Origin: JANXSS01 sp040385645
GTDB taxonomy: Bacteria > Pseudomonadota > Gammaproteobacteria > Burkholderiales > Burkholderiaceae_D
Length of the DNA: 64,000 bases
Assembly: GCA_040385645.1 (NCBI GenBank)
Contig: JAZKGZ010000001.1
Span: 62,001 to 126,000, forward strand
Direction of reading: 5' to 3'
This document shows, piece by piece, positions 25,260 to 34,540 of the stretch. Every line of letters begins with the position of its first letter. The first letter of the stretch is position 1. A program made the translations under genes and the position numbers. The notes under the pieces are model-generated. The model was not told the origin of the DNA. It saw only the letters and a list, made by a program, of their open reading frames with translations, and did not search any database.

Positions 25260-25832
25260 ATGTCGTTCTACCGCTTTCAGTACGTGCATCCCCTGATCGC
25301 TGCTGCAGCCGTCTCCGTAGTGTTGGTCAGCATTCTCGGGGTCGCAAATCTTACCGGGGTGCTTCCTGAACTCGATACCGTTGCAGCGTCAGCGCCAAAA
25401 GCACGCCCGATTCTTCCGGCACGCGCCGAAACAGCGAGAGTTGGCACACCGGTGGTCACAACACCGCTCTCAGAGCCTCGCTCGGGCATTGCGCTCAAGG
25501 TCGGAGCTGTAACGACTTCGTCGCAAAGCAAACCTAACACCGGTCCGGCAGTGTACGTACATGTGCTGGACGAGGCAGCTCGAAAACGCGTAGCGCTCCT
25601 GGCACCTAGCTTGGAGAAAAACGGTATTGCGCTAGCCGGTATTAAGGTGGTTCCGGCAGCGCCGGCAAGATCGGATCTGCGTTATTTTCGTCAAACGGAA
25701 AAAGCTGAGGCTTTGAAAGTGCAGGCCGCACTCGTAGCGATGGGTTTGCCGGCACAGCGCCTTAAACGAATCGATGGCATGGAACCGTTGGCCAAACGTC
25801 GTCAATACGAATTATGGCTTTCCGAAGGGTGA
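25260..25832 (+). CDS. Hypothetical single-pass membrane protein
   Basis: Protein of 190 residues. A transmembrane helix at about 11-33 (LIAAAAVSVVLVSILGVANL) is followed by a Pro/Ala/Thr-rich linker (40-95) and a small C-terminal alpha/beta domain (96-190: YVHVLDEAARKRVALLAPSL, RYFRQTEKAEALKVQAALVA). The tail resembles LytR-C/SPOR-like repeats in which two residue-number-dependent strands flank a helix, so envelope or peptidoglycan binding is possible but unproven. The linker and anchor suggest the domain sits in the periplasm. Convergent with the next gene (stops 3 nt apart). Confidence 0.65.
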   Translation: MSFYRFQYVHPLIAAAAVSVVLVSILGVANLTGVLPELDTVAASAPKARPILPARAETARVGTPVVTTPLSEPRSGIALKVGAVTTSSQSKPNTGPAVYVHVLDEAARKRVALLAPSLEKNGIALAGIKVVPAAPARSDLRYFRQTEKAEALKVQAALVAMGLPAQRLKRIDGMEPLAKRRQYELWLSEG

Positions 25833-25834
25833 CG

Positions 25835-26683
25835 TCAGGCCGTAGGCGCGGTACGGGTGCGGTGCATGAGACGGTGAAACTCTTCTTCCGGCGTCGAAGC
25901 CCGATAATAACCCCGCTCGAAAGCAATTGACGTGTGCTTCGGAAAATCGAGAAACTCCAGCTCCTGCATCGACTTTTCGCCGATCAGCGTCTGGTGTAGC
26001 TGGTAGAAGCACTGGTGCAGACGCATCGCCGACACAAAACCGATTGCTGTCGCGATAATGCTTGAAATAGGATCAGCGACGAAACGCTCTTTGCTCTGGC
26101 GACGTTCGCAACCGATCGCATTTAAATACAGCGATATCAGCGTTTTTTCGCCTGCCCACCGAAAGCCGGCAGTTTCCAGATGGTCTTTTAATCGAGCTGC
26201 GACCAGATAGGCGACGACGAATGCGCGCGCTTTGTCCATCATCGAATCCGGGTCTTGCGATAAACCGGCGACGGCAAAGGTTGCAAAACGGTTGAGCATG
26301 CCGGCACGGGCCAGTTCCATACCGCGTTCGAGCGTGGTTTTATTACGTCGAACTGCGGCCAAATGGGTAGTAAGCCTGGTGGAAAGTCGCCTGCGCAGCC
26401 GAGTCATTGCTTCCTCAGAGAGCGACTGAAACTCGATCATATGACCGAGCCGATTCGCACGGAGGTCGTCGAGCATCTTAAGACAATCTTGCTCATCGGA
26501 AGCTAATCCGGCAAGCTTCGCACGCAGCGCGGTGGTGGTATGTAGTAGGCCGGCAATTTCATTGGCCAGATTGGATTTTGCTAATACCGAACCGGTGATC
26601 CGCTCCACCTGCAATGCCGAATCGCTGATCAAGTTCGTGATTACCGATAGTGGCGTCGTTTTCATTTTATGGTCAGCATTCAT
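25835..26683 (-). CDS. Hypothetical helical protein (282 aa)
   Basis: No family recognised. The product is mostly alpha-helical and charged. A central stretch (about 195-215, ISSIIATAIGFVSAMRLHQ) is moderately hydrophobic but probably too short for a firm membrane call. GAGGG eight nt upstream supports the ATG at 26683; a second ATG at 26665 lacks a site. Alone on its strand. Confidence 0.6.
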   Translation of the reverse strand: MNADHKMKTTPLSVITNLISDSALQVERITGSVLAKSNLANEIAGLLHTTTALRAKLAGLASDEQDCLKMLDDLRANRLGHMIEFQSLSEEAMTRLRRRLSTRLTTHLAAVRRNKTTLERGMELARAGMLNRFATFAVAGLSQDPDSMMDKARAFVVAYLVAARLKDHLETAGFRWAGEKTLISLYLNAIGCERRQSKERFVADPISSIIATAIGFVSAMRLHQCFYQLHQTLIGEKSMQELEFLDFPKHTSIAFERGYYRASTPEEEFHRLMHRTRTAPTA

Positions 26684-26798
26684 TGCGCAAGCCCTCGAAT
26701 GATTCTAAAGTCGATCAGCACATTGCTCGTGTTTAGGTAATATTACATTAAGGAAACAATATCAGAATAAGGTTTTTAGCATTTGCTGCTACCGATGT

Positions 26799-26810
26799 CG
26801 CATTAATGCG
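26799..26810. repeat. 12-bp perfect palindrome
   Basis: CGCATTAATGCG lies in the 306-nt divergent gap between the 282-residue gene and the DUF3140 gene, a position where an operator would sit. Nothing else of note in this gap except a sigma-70 candidate near its right end. Confidence 0.3.
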
Positions 26811-26942
26811 GCATGAAATTTCAGGTTGCGTTAGGCCAGGGGAACAGAAACGTTCTTTCAATGCTCTAGGCGAAGCGCGAAAGCTAATAACAACGCTCAA
26901 CGTGCGTTGTCCTCCAGCTAATTCCGGGACTTTTACTCGCTA

Positions 26943-26970
26943 TTGACAGCCAATTTGATTTCGATCTAAT
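26943..26970 (+). promoter_or_regulatory. Candidate sigma-70 promoter of the DUF3140 gene
   Basis: TTGACA (26943-26948), 16-nt spacer and TCTAAT (26965-26970; 5/6 of the -10 consensus). Transcription would start about 13 nt before the ATG at 26990, giving a very short leader that still contains GGAG. Confidence 0.5.
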
Positions 26971-26989
26971 TTTTTACGGAGAATCAGCT

Positions 26990-27343
26990 ATGTCGCACAC
27001 CCCCCGAGCACACGATGATACGGTGGTCGTAAAAGAGTTCCACGAAGTCGTCAACATGTCGTCCTCTGCTTTGAAGAAATGGCTCGATACCGACGATTCT
27101 CGCCGTGTCGGGCAAAAAGCGGCAGGTAGCGACGAATCTATCGGGCATCGTTCGGGCGAACGGATTTTAAAGATATTGGAAAAATCAAAAGATGGGTTGA
27201 AAGCTGACGACTACACGCATATGCAGAAAGTCGTTTCCTACGTGCGTCGGCACATGGCACAAGGGCCGACGGTTAAGAATGTAGCGGATAGCGACTGGCG
27301 TTTTTCACTCATGAATTGGGGTCATGATCCGCTGAAAAAATAA
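26990..27343 (+). CDS. DUF3140 family protein
   Basis: Small protein of 117 residues that matches, from memory, the DUF3140 family: RRVGQKAAGSDESIGHRSGE, DDYTHMQKVVSYVRRHMAQG and WRFSLMNWGHDP are typical. The family is soluble and Arg/Lys-rich and occurs in many soil bacteria; its function is unknown, though a link to DNA or stress is sometimes guessed. ACGGAG eight nt before the ATG supports the start. A strong promoter match lies just upstream. Confidence 0.8.
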   Translation: MSHTPRAHDDTVVVKEFHEVVNMSSSALKKWLDTDDSRRVGQKAAGSDESIGHRSGERILKILEKSKDGLKADDYTHMQKVVSYVRRHMAQGPTVKNVADSDWRFSLMNWGHDPLKK

Positions 27344-27361
27344 AGGCACCCGCCGAATTGG

Positions 27362-28009
27362 CTAATTAATGGAATAAGCAGGCAAGTGGTCTTCTACAAC
27401 GGTTTGGCGCAGGATCGAACCAGACGGTGGCAGGAGCAGATACCCATTTGCCTGCTTGAAAATAACCAGTGCTTCGGTACCGTCGTTGGCAGTGATGTGA
27501 ATAGATTGCGTGTCCTCCCGATTTCCCGGTATTCGATCAATGACCATCGTCGCACATAAGGTATTCGCCTCTGTTTTCGTGATATCGCTAGTCGACACGG
27601 TCAACTTACCAGCATGAACGCGGTCGTCTTGCAATCGCATATTGAACGCGCTGCGAGGGACGGCATTAGCGTTGGCGTGGTCGCCGTAGCATCGGCGATC
27701 CCAATAAAGTCCAACCGTAATTTCATCTTGCACAGCAACGGTTTTGCTATCGGTTGGCGCGGGGGCACCTAGGTTAGTTAAAGGCGCGACGTCTTCCCAA
27801 ATCCATTGACTTAGATCGAGCGGCCCGACATCAACCAGGCGCGGCGAAACACCAAGACTGGTTGCAAGCGCATAGCCCACACTGGTAGCAGATTGCTCTG
27901 AGGAAATCTGCCTGACATCGAGCACTCGTGCATAGATCTTCACGCCGTTGACAAACACTGCTTCGCTAGTGTTTTGCTGCGTAACAATAACAATTTCAGT
28001 GGTGTTCAT
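27362..28009 (-). CDS. Hypothetical protein (215 aa)
   Basis: No domain recognised. The product is beta-rich and Thr/Val-rich, without signal peptide or membrane segment, with two or three Cys spread apart. The opening TEIVIVTQQNTSEAVFVNG and the closing VIFKQANGYLLLPPSGS look like beta sandwich strands. It is convergent with the DUF3140 gene (18-nt gap). Base composition is similar to its left neighbours. Confidence 0.6.
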   Translation of the reverse strand: MNTTEIVIVTQQNTSEAVFVNGVKIYARVLDVRQISSEQSATSVGYALATSLGVSPRLVDVGPLDLSQWIWEDVAPLTNLGAPAPTDSKTVAVQDEITVGLYWDRRCYGDHANANAVPRSAFNMRLQDDRVHAGKLTVSTSDITKTEANTLCATMVIDRIPGNREDTQSIHITANDGTEALVIFKQANGYLLLPPSGSILRQTVVEDHLPAYSIN

Positions 28010-28335
28010 GGAAGATGAAAAAAGTGGTGGTCATGCCCGCGCTCGCGTACAAAAATCATTGTGCGGCAAAATTTTGTGTTGATTACACAGTCGTTATTAA
28101 ATAGTGCGAGAAAGGTTTAAATTGCCTTAAACCTGTAGGAATTTTGCCTCACCTGCTGCACTGCCCAGCGACGATTCGAAGCACATGCTCCTCGATGTCG
28201 GCTTTCTCGGCCGGTCAATCTGCTTTAGCGACCCGGCTAGCATTCGTAGTCTTCAATAGGTCTTATAGTTTGGTCAATCGGTGCCGCGCACCTTTAAAAA
28301 AAAATTATTTCTCCAAAATTTAAACCCAAAATTTC
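28010..28335. other. Intergenic region, 8-bp inverted repeat, no gene
   Basis: A divergent 326-nt gap. AGGTTTAA (28113-28120) and TTAAACCT (28127-28134) pair around a 6-nt loop about 110 nt upstream of the 215-residue gene, and may be an operator or leader structure. The right end is AT-rich with a poly-A run before UDP-galactopyranose mutase. No convincing ORF or promoter was picked out. Confidence 0.4.
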
Positions 28336-29487
28336 ATGAAAAAAATCGCAATCGTTGGAGCAGGTTTTTCAGGCGCAGTCATCGCTCGCGAATTGGGCGA
28401 AGCCGGTTATCAAATCGAAGTATTTGATTCACGGCCACACCTGGCAGGCAATTGCCATACGGCGCGTGATGCGCAAACCAATGTAATGGTGCACGTGTAC
28501 GGCCCCCATATCTTTCACACTAGCAATGAAAAGGTGTGGGACTACGTACAACGCTTCGACGAATTTATGCCGTTCGTCAATCGTGTCAAGGCATTGACGA
28601 ATGGCCGAATTTTCTCGTTGCCAATAAATTTACTGACAATCAACCAGTTCTTCGGCAAAACCTTTAACCCTAAGGAAGCTGCCGCCTTTATGGCGTCGAT
28701 CGGTGACGAAAGTATCGTCGATCCACAAACCTTTGAAGAGCAGGCATTGCGATTTGTGGGCCGCGACTTATACGAGGCATTTTTTAAGGGGTACACCACT
28801 AAGCAGTGGGGCTTGCATCCTTCCGCGCTGCCGGCAAGCATATTGAAACGCCTGCCAGTACGATTCAACTATGACGACAATTATTATCCGAGCAAATACC
28901 AGGGTATGCCTAAGCACGGCTATACGTACATCGTCGAGAAAATTCTCGCCCAAGAAAATGTGAGCGTACGGTTGAACACGCCGTTTCAGCGTGGTATGGC
29001 CGACAACTATAGCCATGTGTTCTACAGCGGCCCGGTCGATGCCTGGTTTGGATACAGCGAAGGGCGACTTGGTTACCGCACACTCGATTTCGAGACCGAA
29101 CGCCATGAGGGGGATTACCAAGGCAACCCGGTCATCAATTATTGTGACGAGAGCGTGCCATTTACCAGAATTTCAGAGCACAAGCATTTTTCACCATGGG
29201 AGTCGCATGAAAAAACGTTGATCTTTAAAGAGTACAGCCGACTTTGCGAAGAAAAAGACACGCCCTATTATCCAATCCGTTTAGCTAAAGAAAAAAGCCA
29301 GTTACAGCGTTATGTTGGACTGGCGCAGCAAGAAACCAAGACGACATTCGTCGGCAGGCTCGGTACCTATCGCTATCTAGATATGCATGTGACAATTGCC
29401 GAAGCGCTCGATGCTGCTGAGCGTTTTTTAAGCTTGGACGCTGCCGGTCAGCCGATTCCTGCTTTCATGCTTGATCCATTGAATTGA
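28336..29487 (+). CDS. glf: UDP-galactopyranose mutase
   Basis: Flavoenzyme of 383 residues that interconverts UDP-galactopyranose and UDP-galactofuranose for cell-surface glycans. The FAD fold is AIVGAGFSGAVIARELGEAG (4-23); the family markers HVYGPHIFHTSN, YEAFFKGYTTKQWG, NYDDNYYPSKYQGMP and FVGRLGTYRYLDMH are present. Length fits the bacterial family (about 370-390). No obvious galactofuranosyltransferase is adjacent; a glycosyltransferase at 37550 might use the product. Local GC falls from here to about 33.4 kb. Confidence 0.95.
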   Translation: MKKIAIVGAGFSGAVIARELGEAGYQIEVFDSRPHLAGNCHTARDAQTNVMVHVYGPHIFHTSNEKVWDYVQRFDEFMPFVNRVKALTNGRIFSLPINLLTINQFFGKTFNPKEAAAFMASIGDESIVDPQTFEEQALRFVGRDLYEAFFKGYTTKQWGLHPSALPASILKRLPVRFNYDDNYYPSKYQGMPKHGYTYIVEKILAQENVSVRLNTPFQRGMADNYSHVFYSGPVDAWFGYSEGRLGYRTLDFETERHEGDYQGNPVINYCDESVPFTRISEHKHFSPWESHEKTLIFKEYSRLCEEKDTPYYPIRLAKEKSQLQRYVGLAQQETKTTFVGRLGTYRYLDMHVTIAEALDAAERFLSLDAAGQPIPAFMLDPLN

Positions 29488-29545
29488 AACATAAGTTTTT
29501 GCTGCTACCAATGCAGCTGACCAAAACATCGATGGAGTTACTTAC

Positions 29546-30688
29546 GTGGTAAATAAATCCGAGACTGCTCCGACCAGTGTGCTGCTGCTTGAATTCGACC
29601 CCGCGATCGATGATGCAAAGCAGGGGAAGGCACTTCACACCGGATTATCAGTTGCATTACAAATCGGCAATTCGCTATGGGTAGCAAACGACGAAACCGT
29701 GTGCCTCGAGCGTTTGACTCTTACTCCGGCAGTTGGAAGCGGTACCTACGTATTCGGCCGCAATCACAAACGTTTCAGGCTGGATGACTATTTAAAATTA
29801 CCGGTTCCCTCAACCGAAGATCCTCCCGAATTCCAGGAAATTGATATTGAAGGATTAGCTTATGAAGGTGGCTATTTATGGCTAACCGGTTCGCATAGTA
29901 TTAAACGCAAAAAGCCCGGTAGTGGCAAAACTACAAAGCAAATGCGTAAACAGCTGACTAAATTATCTGCTGAAGCCAACCGCTACTTATTAGCACGTGT
30001 ACCAGTTGTCGAACGCGACGGTCAACACGAATTGGTAAAAGAAACGACTGTAAAAGGTAAAAGTTATACGGCAGCGCAGCTGCAAGCGGTTGGGGATGAA
30101 AACGAGTTGATGGTCGCGCTGAAAAACGATGAACATTTAGCTGCTTTTCTTGCAATTCCGGGCAAAGAAAACGGTTTCGATATTGAAGGTCTTGCGGTTT
30201 CAGGAAGTAAAATATTTCTGGGCTTGCGTGGCCCGGTATTGAGAGGTTGGGCTGTAATACTTGAAATAGCACTTACCGAAAGTAAAGAAACCCCGAGCCT
30301 TTTAGCTTTGAAACCTGTGGGTACTGATGGCCGCCTTTACAAGAAACATTTTCTTAACCTTCAAGGGTTAGGCATACGTGATCTCTGCATGCAGGGTGCA
30401 GACTTGTTGATACTCGCGGGCCCGACAATGGATCTCGACGGGCCGGTAGCGATATATCGCTGGAAAAACGGCATACATTCCGAAGAAGAATCTGTCTTGG
30501 ATGCGCCACAACTAGAACAGATTGCAAGCTTGCCGTTTGGGGTAGGGATGGATCACGCCGAAGGCATGTGTTTGTATGCGCCGGACGGCGGAAAAGCACA
30601 CTCATTATTGGTTGTGCACGATGCGGCCGCGCCCAGTCGCCAGGTTGGGGCGAATGGGCTTACGGCGGATGTGTTTACTTTAATTTAA
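29546..30688 (+). CDS. DUF3616 domain protein
   Basis: Protein of 380 residues with repeated strand patterns characteristic of a beta-propeller (SLWVANDETVCLERLTL, DIEGLAYEGGYLWLTGSH, FDIEGLAVSGSKIFLGLRGP, RDLCMQGADLLILAGPTM). The D-I-E-G-L-A repeats match DUF3616 from memory; function unknown. GTG start: GGAG stands 8 nt upstream of the GTG at 29546. It follows UDP-galactopyranose mutase by 58 nt in the same direction. No signal peptide. Confidence 0.8.
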   Translation: MVNKSETAPTSVLLLEFDPAIDDAKQGKALHTGLSVALQIGNSLWVANDETVCLERLTLTPAVGSGTYVFGRNHKRFRLDDYLKLPVPSTEDPPEFQEIDIEGLAYEGGYLWLTGSHSIKRKKPGSGKTTKQMRKQLTKLSAEANRYLLARVPVVERDGQHELVKETTVKGKSYTAAQLQAVGDENELMVALKNDEHLAAFLAIPGKENGFDIEGLAVSGSKIFLGLRGPVLRGWAVILEIALTESKETPSLLALKPVGTDGRLYKKHFLNLQGLGIRDLCMQGADLLILAGPTMDLDGPVAIYRWKNGIHSEEESVLDAPQLEQIASLPFGVGMDHAEGMCLYAPDGGKAHSLLVVHDAAAPSRQVGANGLTADVFTLI

Positions 30689-30723
30689 ATTAAAATTTTT
30701 CAAAAAATAATTATAAAACTAAA

Positions 30724-31475
30724 TTATGCCGGAATTTTTGGGAAAGATGCCAAGAAAGCAGGCAAAGAAAGAGATAATCTAGGCTCGAGTTCTTCAGCAC
30801 GCGCCATTATTGCAGGATAAAGAGGTACTAATTCTTTTTTGCATAATGTGACAACGTATTGGTCGGGTGTAATAATCGTGACATAGACTTCGGCAAATAT
30901 GGTACGTAGCATCTTTATGTAGTCTGCTCCCCATTCAGGCCCTGGACGGTAAACATTTACCGTCATAACGCCATCTTCGCGAAATATATGATGGCAGGCA
31001 CGAAAATGTTTTTCATTATGCAGTGCCTGAATTAATCCATTTTTTTCATCGTATGTATCCGAAATTATAAAATCGCACCTGCCGCTAAATTTGTCGATAA
31101 ACTCAGCGCCATCACAAACCACTATTTTTAAACGATTGTCATCAGGTGGCACGGAAAAGTATTTTCGTGCAATGTAGACCATTTCTTCGTCGATTTCCAA
31201 CGCTACTAGATTTACCTCTGGTAAGTGGTCATAAATGAATCTTATTTGATCGCCCCACCAGCACCTATCAAAATAATATCCTTTGGTTCTTCTATGAAAA
31301 CAATTGGTCGCATCATCGTTTTCGACCAATCGCTGTGAAGCGAGGTTGGGTCCTCAGTTTTAAATAGACTATGTGCCCAGGAATTTTCTCCGATGACTCC
31401 TAATAAGCGATGTCCATTTAATTCGTAAACACTGAAACGTTTCCCTGTATAAATTTCTTTTTTTTCATTAGTCAT
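30724..31475 (-). pseudogene. Spermidine-synthase-like methyltransferase-fold gene, frameshifted
   Basis: Two overlapping-frame pieces make one protein. The N-terminal piece (ATG 31475) runs to DIILIGAGGAIK and a stop. The C-terminal piece continues with the expected nucleotide-binding order GDQIRFIYDHLPEVNLVALE, then CDFIISDTYDEKNG, like spermidine synthase. The break is at a GGGG run (31253-31256 as CCCC on the plus strand), where one more G would give a GAGGGDQI glycine motif. This may be a sequencing error, a slippery site or a true pseudogene. Polyamine-forming activity is not proven; the family also contains unrelated members. Base composition is AT-richer than the surrounding carbohydrate operons. 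Confidence 0.7.
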
Positions 31476-31983
31476 ATTTAAAAGTCCATGTACTAAATGT
31501 TAGAGTTATTTGAACAAATCCGTTTTGTACAAAATCGCTTTGATATAGGTGATGTTAAGTTATCATGCAAATAATTGCGGATGTTGCAGGTGACCAATAT
31601 CGCATTCAAATTAGCCGTCGTCAATCTACTAATTCAGCTCTCGAGCTGCTAACAAACGTCCACAAGTTTCAATTGATTTCGCTGAACAATGTTTGCAATT
31701 TTGCCATTTCAAAACTAGCTCGCTCTTTTGATCATCTGGCTCAGATATTGGTTTTTAATAGCAATTATCGAGTTGAGAGAGTCGCAATAATATCTGTCTC
31801 CATCTGACCAACTTATAAGCCATGTGTCGGCAATATTGACTAACGAAATTGCTTGAATCTCCGCAACCGTTCAAAATTTAGGTCTAATAATTTACATTAT
31901 GTAAAACAAAGTAAATCACAAGGTAGCTGGATCGTCTGTCGTGTCTCTTACCTTATGCTGCTTTGTCCACAGACAAACCAGCA
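31476..31983. other. AT-rich intergenic region with 12-bp palindrome
   Basis: About 508 nt. A 12-bp palindrome TTTTGTACAAAA lies at 31523-31534, 48-59 nt upstream of the spermidine-synthase-like gene, where an operator would be. An 80-codon ORF (31565-31807) is present but has no ribosome binding site or recognisable similarity, so it is not called. No RNA gene seen. Confidence 0.4.
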
Positions 31984-32772
31984 TCAGCAATTTGCCTCCG
32001 ATATTTTCGATCGCCAGTTGAGTCCTGATAAGGTGTCATTCTCAGGTAAATACTCGCAGCCTACCCAACCGGTGTAACCCAACTCGTCCAGCAATCGTAG
32101 CAAGAAGCCGTAATTGATCTCCCCAGTGCCAGGTTCAGTTCGCCCCGGCGTATCTGCAATCTGAATATGTGCGATTTTGTTCAGGTTCTGGCTGATGGTA
32201 TTTGCAAGTTCACCTTCCATGCGTTGCATATGATAAACGTCATATTGCAATAAGATGTTCTCCGCACTAACCTTTTTCATTAGTTCAAGCGCGTATTTAC
32301 TAGTGCTTACGGAGAACCCGGGTATGTCGTAGGTGTTAATCGGTTCAAGCAAGAGCCGTAAGCCGACTTTGTTTAGACGTTCTGCTGCATATCGCAAATT
32401 CTTTTGGATCGTTTGGTCCGCAACTGCCGGACTGACTTCAGCTGGGCGGATTCCTGCTAAACAATTCAACTGCTTTACACCCAATGTCTTGGCAAACGAT
32501 ATCGCAAGGTCGATGCTGTCTTCAAACTCGCTTATTCGCATTGGATCACAGGCTAATCCTCTATCCCCTTTATTCCAATCACCTGCTGGAAAATTGTGCA
32601 ATACCATTATCAGATTGCATTTAGCCATGCGTCTGGCAATTTCATCGGCGTCATACGCGTAAGGGAACAAACACTCTACAGCTTCGAAACCGGCTTTTGC
32701 AGCAGCGTCGATACGGTCCATGAAATCCAGTTCTTGAAATAGCATCGAAATATTTGCAGCAAGTTTTGGCAT
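31984..32772 (-). CDS. hyi: Hydroxypyruvate isomerase
   Basis: TIM-barrel sugar-isomerase family (AP endonuclease 2 fold), 262 residues. It resembles Hyi, which interconverts hydroxypyruvate and tartronate semialdehyde: LAANISMLFQELDFMDRI opening, GFEAVECLFPY, LHNFPAGDW, LLLEPINTYDIPGF (metal-ligand Glu) and WVGCEYLP (second metal Glu). The start at 32772 is chosen where homology begins; an in-frame upstream extension is unlikely. No glyoxylate carboligase gene is nearby, so it may act on another keto sugar. Alone, divergent from galT. Confidence 0.85.
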   Translation of the reverse strand: MPKLAANISMLFQELDFMDRIDAAAKAGFEAVECLFPYAYDADEIARRMAKCNLIMVLHNFPAGDWNKGDRGLACDPMRISEFEDSIDLAISFAKTLGVKQLNCLAGIRPAEVSPAVADQTIQKNLRYAAERLNKVGLRLLLEPINTYDIPGFSVSTSKYALELMKKVSAENILLQYDVYHMQRMEGELANTISQNLNKIAHIQIADTPGRTEPGTGEINYGFLLRLLDELGYTGWVGCEYLPENDTLSGLNWRSKISEANC

Positions 32773-33385
32773 GGTGGATGTAGAGAGTGAAAAACTTAAA
32801 ATATGGTTGTTACTAATCCTACAGCAGCTATGCATCCATAAATGCATCTAACAGTCCAAGTTAAATTGGCTTTACCGAAAAAATGCTTAATAGTCAATCA
32901 CCGATGTCATGATCAAGAGTTTAAATCTATTAATCTTGTCCGTTAGTTGCATTCAACATTTACCAATTTTTGGTCTTTGCGCCGCATACCGTAGAGAAGG
33001 GAAAGTGAAGTGCTTCAAGCAATGTTTTGTGAAACTACTGCTTGCATTAGTTTGCATCGCGATTATGTTCACGCCGAAACATTGCCCTTCTTGAAATCAC
33101 TAAGCCATTTCCTTTTTAACGTGCAATTAGTTGTTATGATTATATTTAAACCGCCGTCAGATTAAATCGGAAAATAGTGTCGGACTACTCTTACAAATAA
33201 AAGACATACAACGTAACAAAATGTTTCAAGTGTTTGATTTATAAGGCATATACGTGCTTTTAACCGGTTTGTTTTGTCCGCAAAAATGTAATTCCCAAAA
33301 GCATCTTATTTAGCAAAACACCCCATTTGACAAATCTTGCTGTTAGGATTCATGCAACAACTCGTTGTATTAATAATAGGTTTAT
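32773..33385. other. AT-rich intergenic region, no gene seen
   Basis: A divergent 613-nt gap between hyi and galT with noticeably lower GC than its surroundings. A 61-codon ORF (32909-33094) is hydrophobic and Cys-rich but lacks a ribosome binding site. TTGACA at 33327 looks like a -35 but has no good -10 at 16-18 nt. Nothing here is firmly assigned. Confidence 0.4.
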
Positions 33386-33415
33386 TTGTCGTCAACATGG
33401 AAATCTCAACGCTAC

Positions 33416-34540
33416 ATGCACATTCTGGAACTTCTGAAGCCGGACGGGCGTCACCTCACTCTATATAGCCAAACTCATATTTCGAATGTGGGGGAAGCGC
33501 CGAGTCCTTTTCCCGAGCCGCAAGGTGCCAATCCTCACTTGCGCTGGCATCCTTTACGCGGTGAGTGGGTTGCCTATGCGGCGTTTCGCCAGAATCGTAC
33601 GTTTCAACCGCCACCGCAGTACAACCCGCTTGCTGTCACAGTAAGTGCAAACAACCCGACCGAAATGCCAGCAGGAGATTACGAGGTAGCGGTTTTTGAC
33701 AATCGCTTCCCTACCCTTGCACTGGAAGCCACTGACTTGCCCTCGCTGTCGATCGAAACAGGATTAGCTAACGGACATTGTGAAGTCGTCGTTTTTACGC
33801 AAGATCCGGCTGCTTCGCTCTCGTCGTTGCCGCTTGATCGCATTGAATTGCTGCTAAAAGTTTGGGCAGATCGTACGACGCGTGCCGCTGCCAATCCGCA
33901 AATACAGTATGTGCTGCCTTTTGAAAACCGGGGCGCCGAAGTTGGCGTCACACTCCACCATCCACATGGCCAAATTTACGCTTATCCATTCGTGCCACCG
34001 GTTCCGCAAAGAATGGTGTTGCAGGAAAAATTGTATTTCGAGGCTCATCGAACCGCTATTGCGAACGGTTCTACAGCGACTCCGAGCGGCAATATGCTGT
34101 GCGATTTGGCTAGCGCCGAACTGAAGGACGGTCGGCGTGTTTTGTACAAGGGCGAACATGCGACAGCGTTCGTACCAGCCTGTGCACGTTATCCCTATGA
34201 AGTGTGGGTCATGCCAACTACGCCTGTTGAAAACTTCGCTGCGCTGACCGATGAGCAACGCGTCGACCTCGCACGTGCTTTGAAAACGGTCTTACTAAAA
34301 TACGATGGGTTGTGGCAGCGGCCGTTTCCTTATTTAATGGCTTGGTATCAAGCGCCCACAGACGGCATCGCGCATCCTGAAACCCAACTGCATGCGCAAT
34401 TTTATCCACCCTACCGGAGCCGCGACCGGCTTAAGTATCTTGCTGGAACAGAATTGGCTGCCGGCATGTTTGCTATGGATGCGCTACCGGAGGATAAGGC
34501 GCTTGAGCTGCAAAACATTCATGTGGAACTCACGACATGA
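33416..34540 (+). CDS. galT: Galactose-1-phosphate uridylyltransferase
   Basis: Leloir enzyme (374 residues from the ATG at 33416; a TTG at 33386 would add ten). It moves UMP from UDP-glucose to galactose-1-phosphate through a uridylylated His: the HPH active-site motif is in GVTLHHPHGQIYAYP. Family landmarks include NPHLRWHPLRGEWV, FDNRFP, ENRGAEVGVT and YEVWVMP. Length fits the non-enteric type. The stop overlaps the start of galK by 4 nt (ATGA). First gene of a galT-galK-GH2 operon. Confidence 0.93.
   Translation: MHILELLKPDGRHLTLYSQTHISNVGEAPSPFPEPQGANPHLRWHPLRGEWVAYAAFRQNRTFQPPPQYNPLAVTVSANNPTEMPAGDYEVAVFDNRFPTLALEATDLPSLSIETGLANGHCEVVVFTQDPAASLSSLPLDRIELLLKVWADRTTRAAANPQIQYVLPFENRGAEVGVTLHHPHGQIYAYPFVPPVPQRMVLQEKLYFEAHRTAIANGSTATPSGNMLCDLASAELKDGRRVLYKGEHATAFVPACARYPYEVWVMPTTPVENFAALTDEQRVDLARALKTVLLKYDGLWQRPFPYLMAWYQAPTDGIAHPETQLHAQFYPPYRSRDRLKYLAGTELAAGMFAMDALPEDKALELQNIHVELTT

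Noticed and set aside
31565..31807. 80-codon ORF in the AT-rich gap
   Set aside because: No ribosome site, no recognisable similarity, low-complexity context.
32909..33094. 61-codon hydrophobic ORF
   Set aside because: No ribosome site and Cys-rich random-looking product.
33327..33355. TTGACA upstream of galT as a -35 element
   Set aside because: No acceptable -10 at 16-18 nt.
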